DNA from: Candidatus Kapaibacterium sp.
GTDB taxonomy: Bacteria > Bacteroidota > Ignavibacteria > Kapaibacteriales > NICIL-2
Reading direction: 5' to 3'
NCBI GenBank assembly: GCA_025055755.1
Contig: JANWWF010000012.1
Location: 1-42,202, forward strand
DNA length: 42,202 bases
This document shows positions 26,127 through 33,451 of the stretch, one piece after another. The stretch's first letter is position 1; the number at the start of each line of letters is the position of its first letter. The position numbers and the translations under genes are program-made. Under the pieces are notes generated by a model. That model saw only the letters and a list, made by a program, of their open reading frames with translations. It made no database searches and was not told the DNA's origin.

Positions 26127-26207
26127 CGCGTTGCCTACGGTACAGCAACCGACCATGCGATCCCCCTTGAGCGGCACTGAAAGCGTTGCATTCGCTGGTG
26201 TGCATGC

Positions 26208-26287
26208 GCATTTTTGCACTCCGAATGCCTCAGTGCTCTTTTGCACGACATACGAAGCTCTTTTGCACGACATGCGAATTCTTGCAC
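26208..26287 (+). repeat. Four GCATTTTTGCAC-like elements, two in a 22-bp tandem repeat, before nuoL
   Basis: Two adjacent 22-bp copies at 26235-26256 and 26257-26278 differ at one base only (A at 26252, G at 26274). Each begins GCTCTTTTGCAC. Related 12-mers flank them: GCATTTTTGCAC at 26208-26219 and GAATTCTTGCAC at 26276-26287. The four element starts are 27, 22 and 19 bp apart. The last copy ends 18 bp before the nuoL ATG. They could be operator sites or multiple promoter-like boxes (compare TAnnTTTGC). Upstream, a weak GTTGC/GCAAC inverted repeat (26130-26149) follows the glycosidase stop. The 179-bp gap contains no gene. Confidence 0.6.
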
Positions 26288-26305
26288 AATTTCATGTGAC
26301 GACCA

Positions 26306-28261
26306 ATGGCAGAACTTCTCGGTTTGATTGTTGCATTTCCGCTTCTTGGCTTTGTTCTCATCGGGCTTGGTGGGCGCCGGCTCGGGTCAGAGCGGACAAT
26401 CGGTGCGATTGCATCAGGTGCCGTCGGTGCCAGTTTTCTTGTCGCAGTATGGTTGTTAGCGGAGCTGCTGGCACGTCCTGTCGAAGAGCGAGTACTTACA
26501 CTCCGCCTCTACTCCTGGATTAGCGCTGGCGATTTCGGGGCAGAAATGGCGTGGCGCTTTGATGCGCTGTCGGCCGTGTTTGTGCTGTTTATCACAGGCG
26601 TTGGCTTCCTAATTCACGTGTACGCCATTGGGTACATGCACGGGGATCGCTCCTTCCCCCGATTCTTTGCCTACCTGAACCTGTTTGTCTTCATGATGCT
26701 CAACCTTGTGCTCGGGGATAATCTGCTGGTGACATTTCTCGGCTGGGAAGGAGTAGGGCTTGCTTCATACCTGCTCATCGGCTTTTGGTGGGATCAGCAT
26801 TTCGAGGGAGTGCGCATTCGGTGGACAGGCGATGCAGCAATGAAGGCATTCGTAGTCAACCGCATTGGGGACTTTGGAATGCTGGTGGCAATGTTTCTGC
26901 TGATTCTCTACGCTGGGACACTTCGCTACGAAGAAATCTCGTCTGCTGTAATCGCGGGAAACGTTATTCCCTCGCACGTTGTCACACTCATCGCGCTGGG
27001 ACTATTTCTGGGGTGCACCGGGAAATCCGCTCAGATTCCGCTTGCAGTGTGGCTGCCTGACGCAATGGCAGGACCTACACCGGTTTCTGCTCTCATCCAT
27101 GCGGCGACGATGGTCACCAGCGGCATCTTCCTCATCACACGATTGAATGTGCTGTTTGCTGCCTCGCCAGAGGCAATGGCCGTGGTGGCCGCTGTTGGAA
27201 TTGCCACAGCATTCTTTGCGGCAACGATTGGGCTTGTGCAGAACGACATCAAGAAAGTGCTCGCGTACTCGACAGTGTCGCAATTAGGCTTCATGTTCAC
27301 TGCGTTAGGGGTTGGCGCTTTTACTGCGGGAGTGTTCCACGTCGTTACGCATGCGTTTTTCAAGGCGCTTCTGTTCTTAGGCGCAGGCTCGGTCATCCAT
27401 GCGCTACACCACGAACAAGACATCCAGCGCATGGGAGGGCTTGCCCGCTTTATGCCCCGTACACACTGGACGTTCCTGGTCGGAGCATTAGCAATTGCGG
27501 GCATTTTCCCCTTGAGCGGATTTTTCTCGAAGGACGAAATACTGCTGAACCTCTTTGTCCACGGCGGACCGATTCTCTGGGGCATTGGTGTAGCAGCGGC
27601 ATTCTGCACGGCGTTTTACATGTTCCGGCTCTACTATTTGGTGTTCCACAACACCGAGCGGTTTGACCATCACCATACGCCTCATGAATCGCCTGCAGTG
27701 ATGACAGTCCCCCTGGTAGTGCTGGCGATACTTTCAGCTGTTGGGGGGCTGCTGGGTGTTCCTGCCGCGCTCAGTGGAGGAGCAATCCCGCATATTCTCG
27801 AGCAGTGGCTCGAGCCGGTATTTGCTGCAAGTGCCCAGCTGCTTGCACGAGAGCATGCTCATGTTTCCCATGCCCTGGAGTACACGCTAATGGCCGCATC
27901 GCTGGGGATAGCTGCAATCGGGATTGCGCTGGCAACCGCCTTTTACCGCCGCCCCAGCGATCTACCAAACCGATTGGCAGATCGCTTTCGGTGGCTTTAC
28001 CAAGTGCTCTGGCGGAAGTACTTGGTTGACGAGTTCTACTACGCAACGGTTGTCGATCCCATCTACCGCCTGTCGGTACAGGTGCTGTGGCGCATTACCG
28101 ACGTTGCCATTGTTGACGGCGCGGTCAATGGCATTGCTCGATTGGTTGGTCGGCTGGGCGAGTTGGTGCGCCGCATCCAAACAGGTTATGCGCAGAGCTA
28201 CGCAGTACTGATGCTTATCGGGATTGTGGCAGTGGTGTGGTACTTGGCAACCGGGCAGTAG
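26306..28261 (+). CDS. nuoL: NADH-quinone oxidoreductase subunit L
   Basis: The distal antiporter-like membrane subunit of complex I, contributing to proton translocation. The 651-residue length is normal. It has about 15 or more hydrophobic segments, starting MAELLGLIVAFPLLGFVLIG. Family motifs include FLGWEGVGLASYLLIGFWW with the conserved Glu, CTGKSAQIPLAVWLPDAMAG with the key Lys, PTPVSALIHAATMVTSGIFL, and VLAYSTVSQLGFMFTALGVG. FKALLFLGAGSVIHALHHEQ follows. The C-terminal amphipathic part (KYLVDEFYYATVVDPIYRLS) is specific to NuoL rather than NuoM or NuoN. No other nuo gene adjoins it: the neighbours are a glycosidase gene and a convergent phosphatase gene six bases downstream. Confidence 0.97.
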   Translation: MAELLGLIVAFPLLGFVLIGLGGRRLGSERTIGAIASGAVGASFLVAVWLLAELLARPVEERVLTLRLYSWISAGDFGAEMAWRFDALSAVFVLFITGVGFLIHVYAIGYMHGDRSFPRFFAYLNLFVFMMLNLVLGDNLLVTFLGWEGVGLASYLLIGFWWDQHFEGVRIRWTGDAAMKAFVVNRIGDFGMLVAMFLLILYAGTLRYEEISSAVIAGNVIPSHVVTLIALGLFLGCTGKSAQIPLAVWLPDAMAGPTPVSALIHAATMVTSGIFLITRLNVLFAASPEAMAVVAAVGIATAFFAATIGLVQNDIKKVLAYSTVSQLGFMFTALGVGAFTAGVFHVVTHAFFKALLFLGAGSVIHALHHEQDIQRMGGLARFMPRTHWTFLVGALAIAGIFPLSGFFSKDEILLNLFVHGGPILWGIGVAAAFCTAFYMFRLYYLVFHNTERFDHHHTPHESPAVMTVPLVVLAILSAVGGLLGVPAALSGGAIPHILEQWLEPVFAASAQLLAREHAHVSHALEYTLMAASLGIAAIGIALATAFYRRPSDLPNRLADRFRWLYQVLWRKYLVDEFYYATVVDPIYRLSVQVLWRITDVAIVDGAVNGIARLVGRLGELVRRIQTGYAQSYAVLMLIGIVAVVWYLATGQ

Positions 28262-28267
28262 AGAAGG

Positions 28268-30265
28268 CTATAGCTTGACAAAACGCTCTTGCTCGATTGC
28301 CTCTCCACAGCGCAGCTCGAGAATGTACATGCCGCTCGGAAGATGTGCTAAGGGAAGCGCGATTGTGTGAACGCCATACTCGCGGGGCTGAAGCGAGAGT
28401 GCTTCTACCGTTCGCCCAGTGTTATCGCGAATGACAATCGAGATGCTGCCCTGTTGGCGGCAGAAAAAGCTCACCGTAAGCATGGTGGTAGCCGGCTGGG
28501 GGTACAATGCCAGCGCAATGAGAGGTGAGTCAACAACAGTGCTTGTTACATTCGGTGGGTCTAAGGGCGTTGGGTCTGCAGGGCGTTCTTTCCCGGGTGC
28601 TGGAACAGAAGCAGGCTGTGACCACTGCCTTTGACCGCGAGCGACAGCAAATGCTTTCCCCAAATGCAGAAGAGCTGAGCGTATGCGAACGGTGTCGCTG
28701 ACGTACCACTCCGCTTGTACCTGGTCTGGACGAACGTCAACGAGGACGTAGCCATGCTTTGTCAGATCCCACCATCGCAGATGCAGATTGTTTTTCGCGA
28801 GAGTGCTGTCGAGGGTGCGCAGTACTTCGGCGCGCAAAAAAGCTGGCACTGCGGCAAGATCAAGGATTTCATCAAAGTTCCGCGAAGAAACGCTGGGGGT
28901 CAGTGCTTCGACTGCAACGCTGGGGCGCTGGTCGGAGGGAGAAGCGGTAACGTCGAAGGCAAACGAGCTGTGGAAGTCTCCCGTAAGCACAACGATATCT
29001 TTTGCTGCAGTACGGAAAAACTCAATCAAGCGCTGTTGCTCGGCGGGGTAGTTATTCCAGGAGTCGGTTGTAAAGCGCTGCTCTATCAGGGGGACTGCTG
29101 TAGGGAGCAACAGACGCCCAAATGCCGAAAGCTGAGAAGAATCTATCGGCAAGGGCTTGATAGGGGAGAACATCACCTGGTTGCCGATGAGTATCCACTG
29201 TGCAGGGCTTTGGCGAATGCTTGTTACAAGCCATTCGTACTGTTCCCCTCCGAGCATCGTTCGATTCGGGTCGTTGAGTGAATCAAGCGATGCAGGAGTT
29301 GCCGACGTGCCTACATTCCGCACCTGTTTGTTTCGTGCTTCGTGGCGGGTGTCAAGCATGAGCAGCTCTGCTAAGTCCCCAAAACGGAATGAGCGATACA
29401 AGTGGCGTTGCTCTCGGACGGGAAGCCATTCGTAATATGCCCGCTGAGCAGCACGTTTGCGCTCGTGGTAATCTCCTTCCGAAGGTTGGTGGTTTTCTGC
29501 ACCGTCGGCGTAGGCATCGTTAGCCACTTCGTGATCGTCCCAAACCGCAATCATGGGATGCTGCTGGTGGAGCCGCCGAAGATTCGGATCGAGCCGATAA
29601 ACGGCATACCGCGAACGGTAATCGCTCAGCGTGAGCAGTTCGACGTTTGGTGCCGGAATGCGCTGCGATTGGCGTACCCACGGTTGCGTTGTGTCAGCAG
29701 CGTATTCGTAGATGTAATCGCCCAAGTGAATAACAGCGTCCAGATCATTACGCTCGGCGATATGCTCGTAGGCGTTGAAGTAGCCTGCTGCATAATCGCT
29801 ACAGGAAACAACAGCAAAGCGCAGATGGTTTGCGCGGTCGCGCGGAGCGGTCTTTGTGCGCCCAACAAGCGACCAGCGCCCAAATGCTCGGAAGGCATAG
29901 TAGTAGTAACGGTCTGGCTGGAGACTGTCAACATCTACTTTGACAGTGAAGTCGCGATAGGCAGAGGTGTACGCAATGCCGCGGCGGACAATTTGCTGGA
30001 GAGAAGTATCAAGTGCGACCACCCACTCGACGGCGACAGCAGTATCGAGCGTCGGAGGCGTTACGCGTGTCCAGATAATGACGCGGTCATCGAGTGGATC
30101 GCCGCTGGCAACGCCGTGGTAGAAGGGCCATAAGCGGGGTTCAATTTGGGAAGTTTGCTGCGTGGGTGTTGGGCGGGTCACCGGTTCCCAGTGGATGATA
30201 GGTTGCCACTGCTGCGCAAAGAGAAGAGTACTTGCAACAAGTATGCTGAACCCTACCCACCACAT
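28268..30265 (-). CDS. Secreted PhoD-like phosphatase with T9SS sorting domain
   Basis: I chose the ATG at 30265, which gives MWWVGFSILVASTLLFAQQ, a signal peptide, and 665 residues. An ATG at 30325 lies above a promoter-like box at 30321-30306. An N-terminal beta-sandwich (FYHGVASGDPLDDRVIIWTR, DVDSLQPDRYYYYAFRA) precedes the metallophosphatase core of the PhoD (alkaline phosphatase D) family: FAVVSCSDYAAGYFNAYEHI, IHLGDYIYEYA, AVWDDHEVANDAY, IVVLTGDFHSSFAFD. These supply the expected Asp, Asn and His metal ligands. A linker rich in Pro leads to a C-terminal domain (ALYPQPATTMLTVSF, VIRDNTGRTVEAL, GMYILELRCGE), a T9SS sorting signal. It probably releases phosphate from diesters or monoesters outside the cell. 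No Pho regulator is nearby. Confidence 0.92.
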   Translation of the reverse strand: MWWVGFSILVASTLLFAQQWQPIIHWEPVTRPTPTQQTSQIEPRLWPFYHGVASGDPLDDRVIIWTRVTPPTLDTAVAVEWVVALDTSLQQIVRRGIAYTSAYRDFTVKVDVDSLQPDRYYYYAFRAFGRWSLVGRTKTAPRDRANHLRFAVVSCSDYAAGYFNAYEHIAERNDLDAVIHLGDYIYEYAADTTQPWVRQSQRIPAPNVELLTLSDYRSRYAVYRLDPNLRRLHQQHPMIAVWDDHEVANDAYADGAENHQPSEGDYHERKRAAQRAYYEWLPVREQRHLYRSFRFGDLAELLMLDTRHEARNKQVRNVGTSATPASLDSLNDPNRTMLGGEQYEWLVTSIRQSPAQWILIGNQVMFSPIKPLPIDSSQLSAFGRLLLPTAVPLIEQRFTTDSWNNYPAEQQRLIEFFRTAAKDIVVLTGDFHSSFAFDVTASPSDQRPSVAVEALTPSVSSRNFDEILDLAAVPAFLRAEVLRTLDSTLAKNNLHLRWWDLTKHGYVLVDVRPDQVQAEWYVSDTVRIRSALLHLGKAFAVARGQRQWSQPASVPAPGKERPADPTPLDPPNVTSTVVDSPLIALALYPQPATTMLTVSFFCRQQGSISIVIRDNTGRTVEALSLQPREYGVHTIALPLAHLPSGMYILELRCGEAIEQERFVKL

Positions 30266-30305
30266 CGTCGCCCACGTAGTTGTGAAACACTCAACGCATT
30301 CTGTA

Positions 30306-30321
30306 TGCGAAAATGCAGTGC
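30306..30321 (-). promoter_or_regulatory. GCACTGCAT element, phoD-like side of the divergent region
   Basis: On the reverse strand 30321-30306 reads GCACTGCATTTTCGCA. It matches 14 of 16 bases of the element at 30383-30398 on the other strand and contains CATTTTCG, a degenerate -7 box. It ends 40 bp before the chosen ATG at 30265. A promoter or shared regulator site is inferred. Confidence 0.4.
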
Positions 30322-30382
30322 ACATGTCACCCCTATGTTGCGAGGGTGTTACCTGTTTATCACCACGGATGTTGGCGCTGTC

Positions 30383-30398
30383 GCACTGCATATTTGCA
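30383..30398 (+). promoter_or_regulatory. GCACTGCAT element, nfeD side of the divergent region
   Basis: GCACTGCATATTTGCA contains CATATTTG, one mismatch from TAnnTTTG, and ends 22 bp before the nfeD ATG at 30421. Its first nine bases are a perfect inverted copy of 30313-30321. The extended GCATATTTGCAC (30388-30399) differs at one base from the GCATTTTTGCAC upstream of nuoL. Confidence 0.42.
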
Positions 30399-30420
30399 CG
30401 CATGTTGCAAGAAGCTGTCC

Positions 30421-31755
30421 ATGAGGCTACAACGCACACGAACCGTCATTGGGACCTTCCTGACACTTCTGGCAGCAGGATTTTCCACCAATGCGGTATC
30501 GCAAAGTAGCGTGGTTGTTGCTGCTATCGATGGGGTCATCAATCCGATGACAGCAACATACCTTGACCGCACTCTTGCTCGAGCGCGTGAGCTGGGAGCA
30601 GAGTGTGTTATCATCGAGCTAAACACTCCCGGTGGATTGGATCGGTCTATGCGCGATATGGTGCAGTCGTTGCTCAATAGCACCGTTCCGACGGTGGTGT
30701 ACGTTACTCCAGCGGGGGCGCGAGCAGCATCGGCGGGAGTGTTCATCACAATGGCAGCGCATGTAGCTGCGATGGCACCAGGTACGAACATCGGTGCTGC
30801 ACATCCTGTTGCCCTCGGCGAAGGAGGGATGGACTCAGTGATGGAGCAGAAGGTCACCAACGACGCCGTTGCGTTCATTCGCTCTATTGCGCAAGTGCGC
30901 CAGCGCAACGTGCGATGGGCAGAAGAAGCAGTTCGGCGAAGTGTGTCCCTGACAGCGCAAGAAGCGCTCGACAGCAATGTTATCAACCTGATTGCTCGCG
31001 ACCGGGGCGACCTCCTTGCGAAGCTGCGTGGGCGAACTATCCGAACAGCAGCAGGGGAGCGAACGCTCCGGCTAGACAATCCCCAAATCGTCGAAGTCGA
31101 GATGACCGTGCTCGAAAAATTCCTCCACACGATCACCGATCCCAACATTGCCTTGCTGCTGCTTTCGCTGGGTTTTCTGGCAATCGTGATCGAGTTCTAC
31201 ACACCGGGTACATTTGGTCCCGCAATAGCAGGAGTCATCTTGCTGATTTTGGGCTTTATGGCAACAGGAAGCTTGCCAATCAACTGGGCGGGGATACTGC
31301 TGATTGTGTTGGCAGCAATTTTACTGGCTATCGAGCTGTACACACCAACGGTCGGTGTTTTTGCGATCGGTTCGGCGGTTGCATTTACCGTCGGAGCATT
31401 GCTTTTGTTTTCGCCCTCCACCCCGCCATCGCCTTCGATGCCCGCTGTCTCGGTCAGTGGATGGCTTGTGGCGCTGATTGCTGTTCTATTTGCCCTGGTT
31501 GGGCTGGTCATCGCACGGGCAGCAGTAGGTGTGCACCGCAGCCGTCCGCGCAGTGGGGTAGAGGCGCTCATCGGTGCAGAAGGAATTGCACGTACCAATC
31601 TTGCACCAATCGGCACCGTCTTTGTTCGCAGCGAAGAGTGGAGTGCTGAAAATGTTGGACCTACGCCAATTGCTGCAGGCGATCCTATCATCGTCGTAGG
31701 GGCGGAAGGAAGTGTGCTCCGTGTCGAGCGCAAGCCTCTTGCGACCGATTCTTGA
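30421..31755 (+). CDS. NfeD family membrane-bound serine protease (long form)
   Basis: The ATG at 30421 gives 444 residues with a signal peptide (MRLQRTRTVIGTFLTLLAAG). The ClpP-like protease domain has AIDGVINPMTATYLDRTL, CVIIELNTPGGLDRSM, and Ser104 in RAASAGVFITMAA. Lys144 in MEQKVTNDA is 40 residues on, matching the Ser/Lys dyad spacing of the archaeal homologue PH1510 (Ser97/Lys138). Four or five membrane helices follow (about 235-375: FLAIVIEFYTPGTFGPAIAG, GILLIVLAAILLAIELYTP). The C-terminal OB-fold NfeD domain has GVEALIGAEGIARTNLAPIG and GDPIIVVGAEG. Long NfeD proteins cut the C-terminus of stomatin-like partners, and the next gene encodes one. Confidence 0.95.
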   Translation: MRLQRTRTVIGTFLTLLAAGFSTNAVSQSSVVVAAIDGVINPMTATYLDRTLARARELGAECVIIELNTPGGLDRSMRDMVQSLLNSTVPTVVYVTPAGARAASAGVFITMAAHVAAMAPGTNIGAAHPVALGEGGMDSVMEQKVTNDAVAFIRSIAQVRQRNVRWAEEAVRRSVSLTAQEALDSNVINLIARDRGDLLAKLRGRTIRTAAGERTLRLDNPQIVEVEMTVLEKFLHTITDPNIALLLLSLGFLAIVIEFYTPGTFGPAIAGVILLILGFMATGSLPINWAGILLIVLAAILLAIELYTPTVGVFAIGSAVAFTVGALLLFSPSTPPSPSMPAVSVSGWLVALIAVLFALVGLVIARAAVGVHRSRPRSGVEALIGAEGIARTNLAPIGTVFVRSEEWSAENVGPTPIAAGDPIIVVGAEGSVLRVERKPLATDS

Positions 31756-31767
31756 TAGAAGTCTCTC

Positions 31768-31801
31768 TTTGACAGGCGGTTAAGTGCTGCTCGTATATTT
31801 G
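31768..31801 (+). promoter_or_regulatory. Promoter-like pair TTGACA / TATATTTG before the slipin gene
   Basis: TTTGACA (31768-31774) is followed after 19 bp by TATATTTG (31794-31801), an exact TAnnTTTG. This lies in the 99-bp gap between nfeD and the slipin gene, 53 bp before the slipin ATG. It is the best two-part promoter in the window and suggests that the slipin gene can be transcribed independently of nfeD. Confidence 0.55.
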
Positions 31802-31854
31802 CTTTGGCACACCAGTGCTATGGCAGGAGTTCTACCACCGACGGAGATCGTGCG

Positions 31855-32748
31855 ATGGATGTAGTGGTTGTTGTGATTTTGGTAGTTGTAGGGTTGTGGC
31901 TCCTATCGCGTGCTATCAAGATTGTGCCGGAATATCAGCGCATTGTGGTCCTTCGCTTGGGGAAAAGCATTGGCGTGCGCGGACCGGGACTTGTGCTGCT
32001 CATTCCGTTTGTGGATAAGCCTATCTGGACCGACTTGCGTGAGATGGTCATTGATGTTCCTTCCCAGACCTGCATTACCAAGGACAACGCGCCGGTGGCA
32101 ATTGACTTTCTCATCTACATGAAGATTGTCGATCCCGAAATGAGCGTGATCCAAGTGCAGAACTTCCGCATGGCATCGCAAGGAATCGCGACGACAACGC
32201 TGCGGGCGGTGGTCGGGGATATTGTGCTCGACGACGTACTTTCTAAGCGGGAACACATCAACGAAACGCTGCGGCTCAAGCTCGATGAAGTCACAGGGCG
32301 GTGGGGAGTTAAAGTCACGGCAGTGGAAATCCGCGAAATACTGCCTCCACGGGAAATTCAAGAAGCAATGAGTCGCCAAATGTCAGCCGAGCGCGATCGT
32401 CGTGCTCTTGTCACCGAAGCGACCGGCAAGCGTGAAGCAGCTATTACCGTGGCAGAAGGGGAAAAGCAAGCAGCAATTCTCAAAGCAGAAGGCACGCGAC
32501 AAGCGACCATTCTGCAAGCCGAAGGAGAACGCCAAGCGACTGTTCTCCGTGCCGAGGGATACGCACTAGCATTGCAGAAAATCTTCGAAGTGGCACAAAA
32601 CCTCGATAGCAAGACGCTGAGCTTACAGTACCTGGAAGCGCTCAAGACCGTGGGCTCCAGCCCTGCAACGAAGTTCATCTTTCCCATGGAGCTCCTCAAC
32701 TTGGTCAAGCCATTTGTTGAGCATACAGCAACAGCATCGAAACAGTAG
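31855..32748 (+). CDS. Slipin (stomatin/prohibitin SPFH-domain membrane protein)
   Basis: Forms membrane-associated oligomers that organise lipid microdomains and partner NfeD. I chose the ATG at 31855 (MDVVVVVILVVVGLWLLSRA) because it places the membrane hairpin or anchor at the N-terminus. The frame upstream to 31804 crosses the promoter. The 297-residue product has the SPFH domain: IVPEYQRIVVLRLGKSIGVR, GPGLVLLIPFVDKPIW, RTxxxDVPSQ-like MVIDVPSQTCITKDNAPVAI, and GVKVTAVEIREILPPREIQE. Then comes a charged helix with three 11-residue repeats: AEGEKQAAILK, AEGTRQATILQ, AEGERQATVLR. It follows nfeD, the classic pairing. Confidence 0.95.
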   Translation: MDVVVVVILVVVGLWLLSRAIKIVPEYQRIVVLRLGKSIGVRGPGLVLLIPFVDKPIWTDLREMVIDVPSQTCITKDNAPVAIDFLIYMKIVDPEMSVIQVQNFRMASQGIATTTLRAVVGDIVLDDVLSKREHINETLRLKLDEVTGRWGVKVTAVEIREILPPREIQEAMSRQMSAERDRRALVTEATGKREAAITVAEGEKQAAILKAEGTRQATILQAEGERQATVLRAEGYALALQKIFEVAQNLDSKTLSLQYLEALKTVGSSPATKFIFPMELLNLVKPFVEHTATASKQ

Positions 32749-32764
32749 TCAGTCTCCACTACTG
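32743..32764 (+). other. Hairpin across the slipin stop codon
   Basis: CAGTAGT (32743-32749) and ACTACTG (32758-32764) are perfect 7-bp complements around an 8-base loop, and the slipin TAG stop lies in the first arm. No T-run follows. A GGAAGGAG sequence and the next ATG (32778) come immediately after. It may stabilise the upstream mRNA end or modulate translation of the next gene. Confidence 0.4.
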
Positions 32765-32777
32765 CATGGAAGGAGCG

Positions 32778-33353
32778 ATGCGAGCAGTTATTCCCCTTGG
32801 CATGGCAGCAGCTATTGTGGTAATGGGTCTTGTGCCTGTGCGGTTTAGTGACGGTGCTCTTGCTGAACGCGCTCAGGCGGCAATCGATACGCTGCAACAA
32901 CGGTTGCTTAAGCGGCTGCTTCATGAATACCAGCAGGGAGGTGCCGAGCGTGGCGTTCGCGTGTGCGCCGAGGTTGCTCAAGTGCTCACCGAGCAAGTTG
33001 GTGCAGAACAAGGCGTGCATATTCGGCGCGTTTCGCGCAAGTACCGCAATCCGAAGAATGCACCGGATCAATGGGAGGAAAGCGTACTCCGTCAGTGGGA
33101 GGAGCAGCTTCGCCGAGGGGAGCCCATCGAGGAAGTTGCCTATTGGGATGGAAGCGGAAAAGAGCGCACCTACCGTTTGATGCGTCCTATCCGCATTGCA
33201 ATGCCTCTGTGCTTGGAATGTCATGGGCAGCACGTGCAGCCATCAGTGCTTCGGCTGCTGCGGCAAAAGTATCCTCGCGATAATGCCAGGGGCTATAAGC
33301 TTGGCGATCTGCGCGGCGCATTCTCTGTGCGTATTCCCTCACCAGAGAATTGA
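32778..33353 (+). CDS. DUF3365 (Tll0287-like) heme-binding protein
   Basis: The ATG at 32778 is preceded by GGAAGGAG, a rare good ribosome site here; an in-frame ATG at 32766 lies just before it. The 191-residue product has an N-terminal hydrophobic segment (AVIPLGMAAAIVVMGLV), an export signal or anchor. A domain follows with NPKNAPDQWEESVL, PIRIAMPLCLECHGQ (Cys145-LE-Cys148-His149, a heme c site), and YPRDNARGYKLGDLRGAFSV. This order is typical of DUF3365, whose structural relative Tll0287 binds one heme in a PAS-like fold and is thought to sense redox state or a ligand. It sits 29 bp after the slipin gene. Confidence 0.9.
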   Translation: MRAVIPLGMAAAIVVMGLVPVRFSDGALAERAQAAIDTLQQRLLKRLLHEYQQGGAERGVRVCAEVAQVLTEQVGAEQGVHIRRVSRKYRNPKNAPDQWEESVLRQWEEQLRRGEPIEEVAYWDGSGKERTYRLMRPIRIAMPLCLECHGQHVQPSVLRLLRQKYPRDNARGYKLGDLRGAFSVRIPSPEN

Positions 33354-33415
33354 CCCACCTGCGAAGATGCCAAGGGAGAGATGTGCTTGCCCTGTCTTGG
33401 GAATATCGGGGCGCG

Positions 33416-33423
33416 TAGTTTTG
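33416..33423 (+). promoter_or_regulatory. TAGTTTTG box upstream of the semialdehyde dehydrogenase gene
   Basis: An exact TAnnTTTG match ending 28 bp before the ATG at 33452, in the 98-bp gap after the DUF3365 gene. A CTTG 16 bp before it is closer than the usual -33 spacing. A candidate promoter for the dehydrogenase-transporter-oxidoreductase run. Confidence 0.38.
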
Positions 33424-33451
33424 CTGCGGAAGACATCAACACAGAACTGGG

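Noticed and set aside
24939-26273. Reverse-strand frames (up to 330 codons) inside the family 3 glycosidase gene
   Set aside because: They are the antisense of an intact enzyme with catalytic motifs, and are Cys- and His-rich in the way typical of shadow frames.
26235-26278. Possible CRISPR array
   Set aside because: The two 22-bp units abut without spacers and no cas gene is present.
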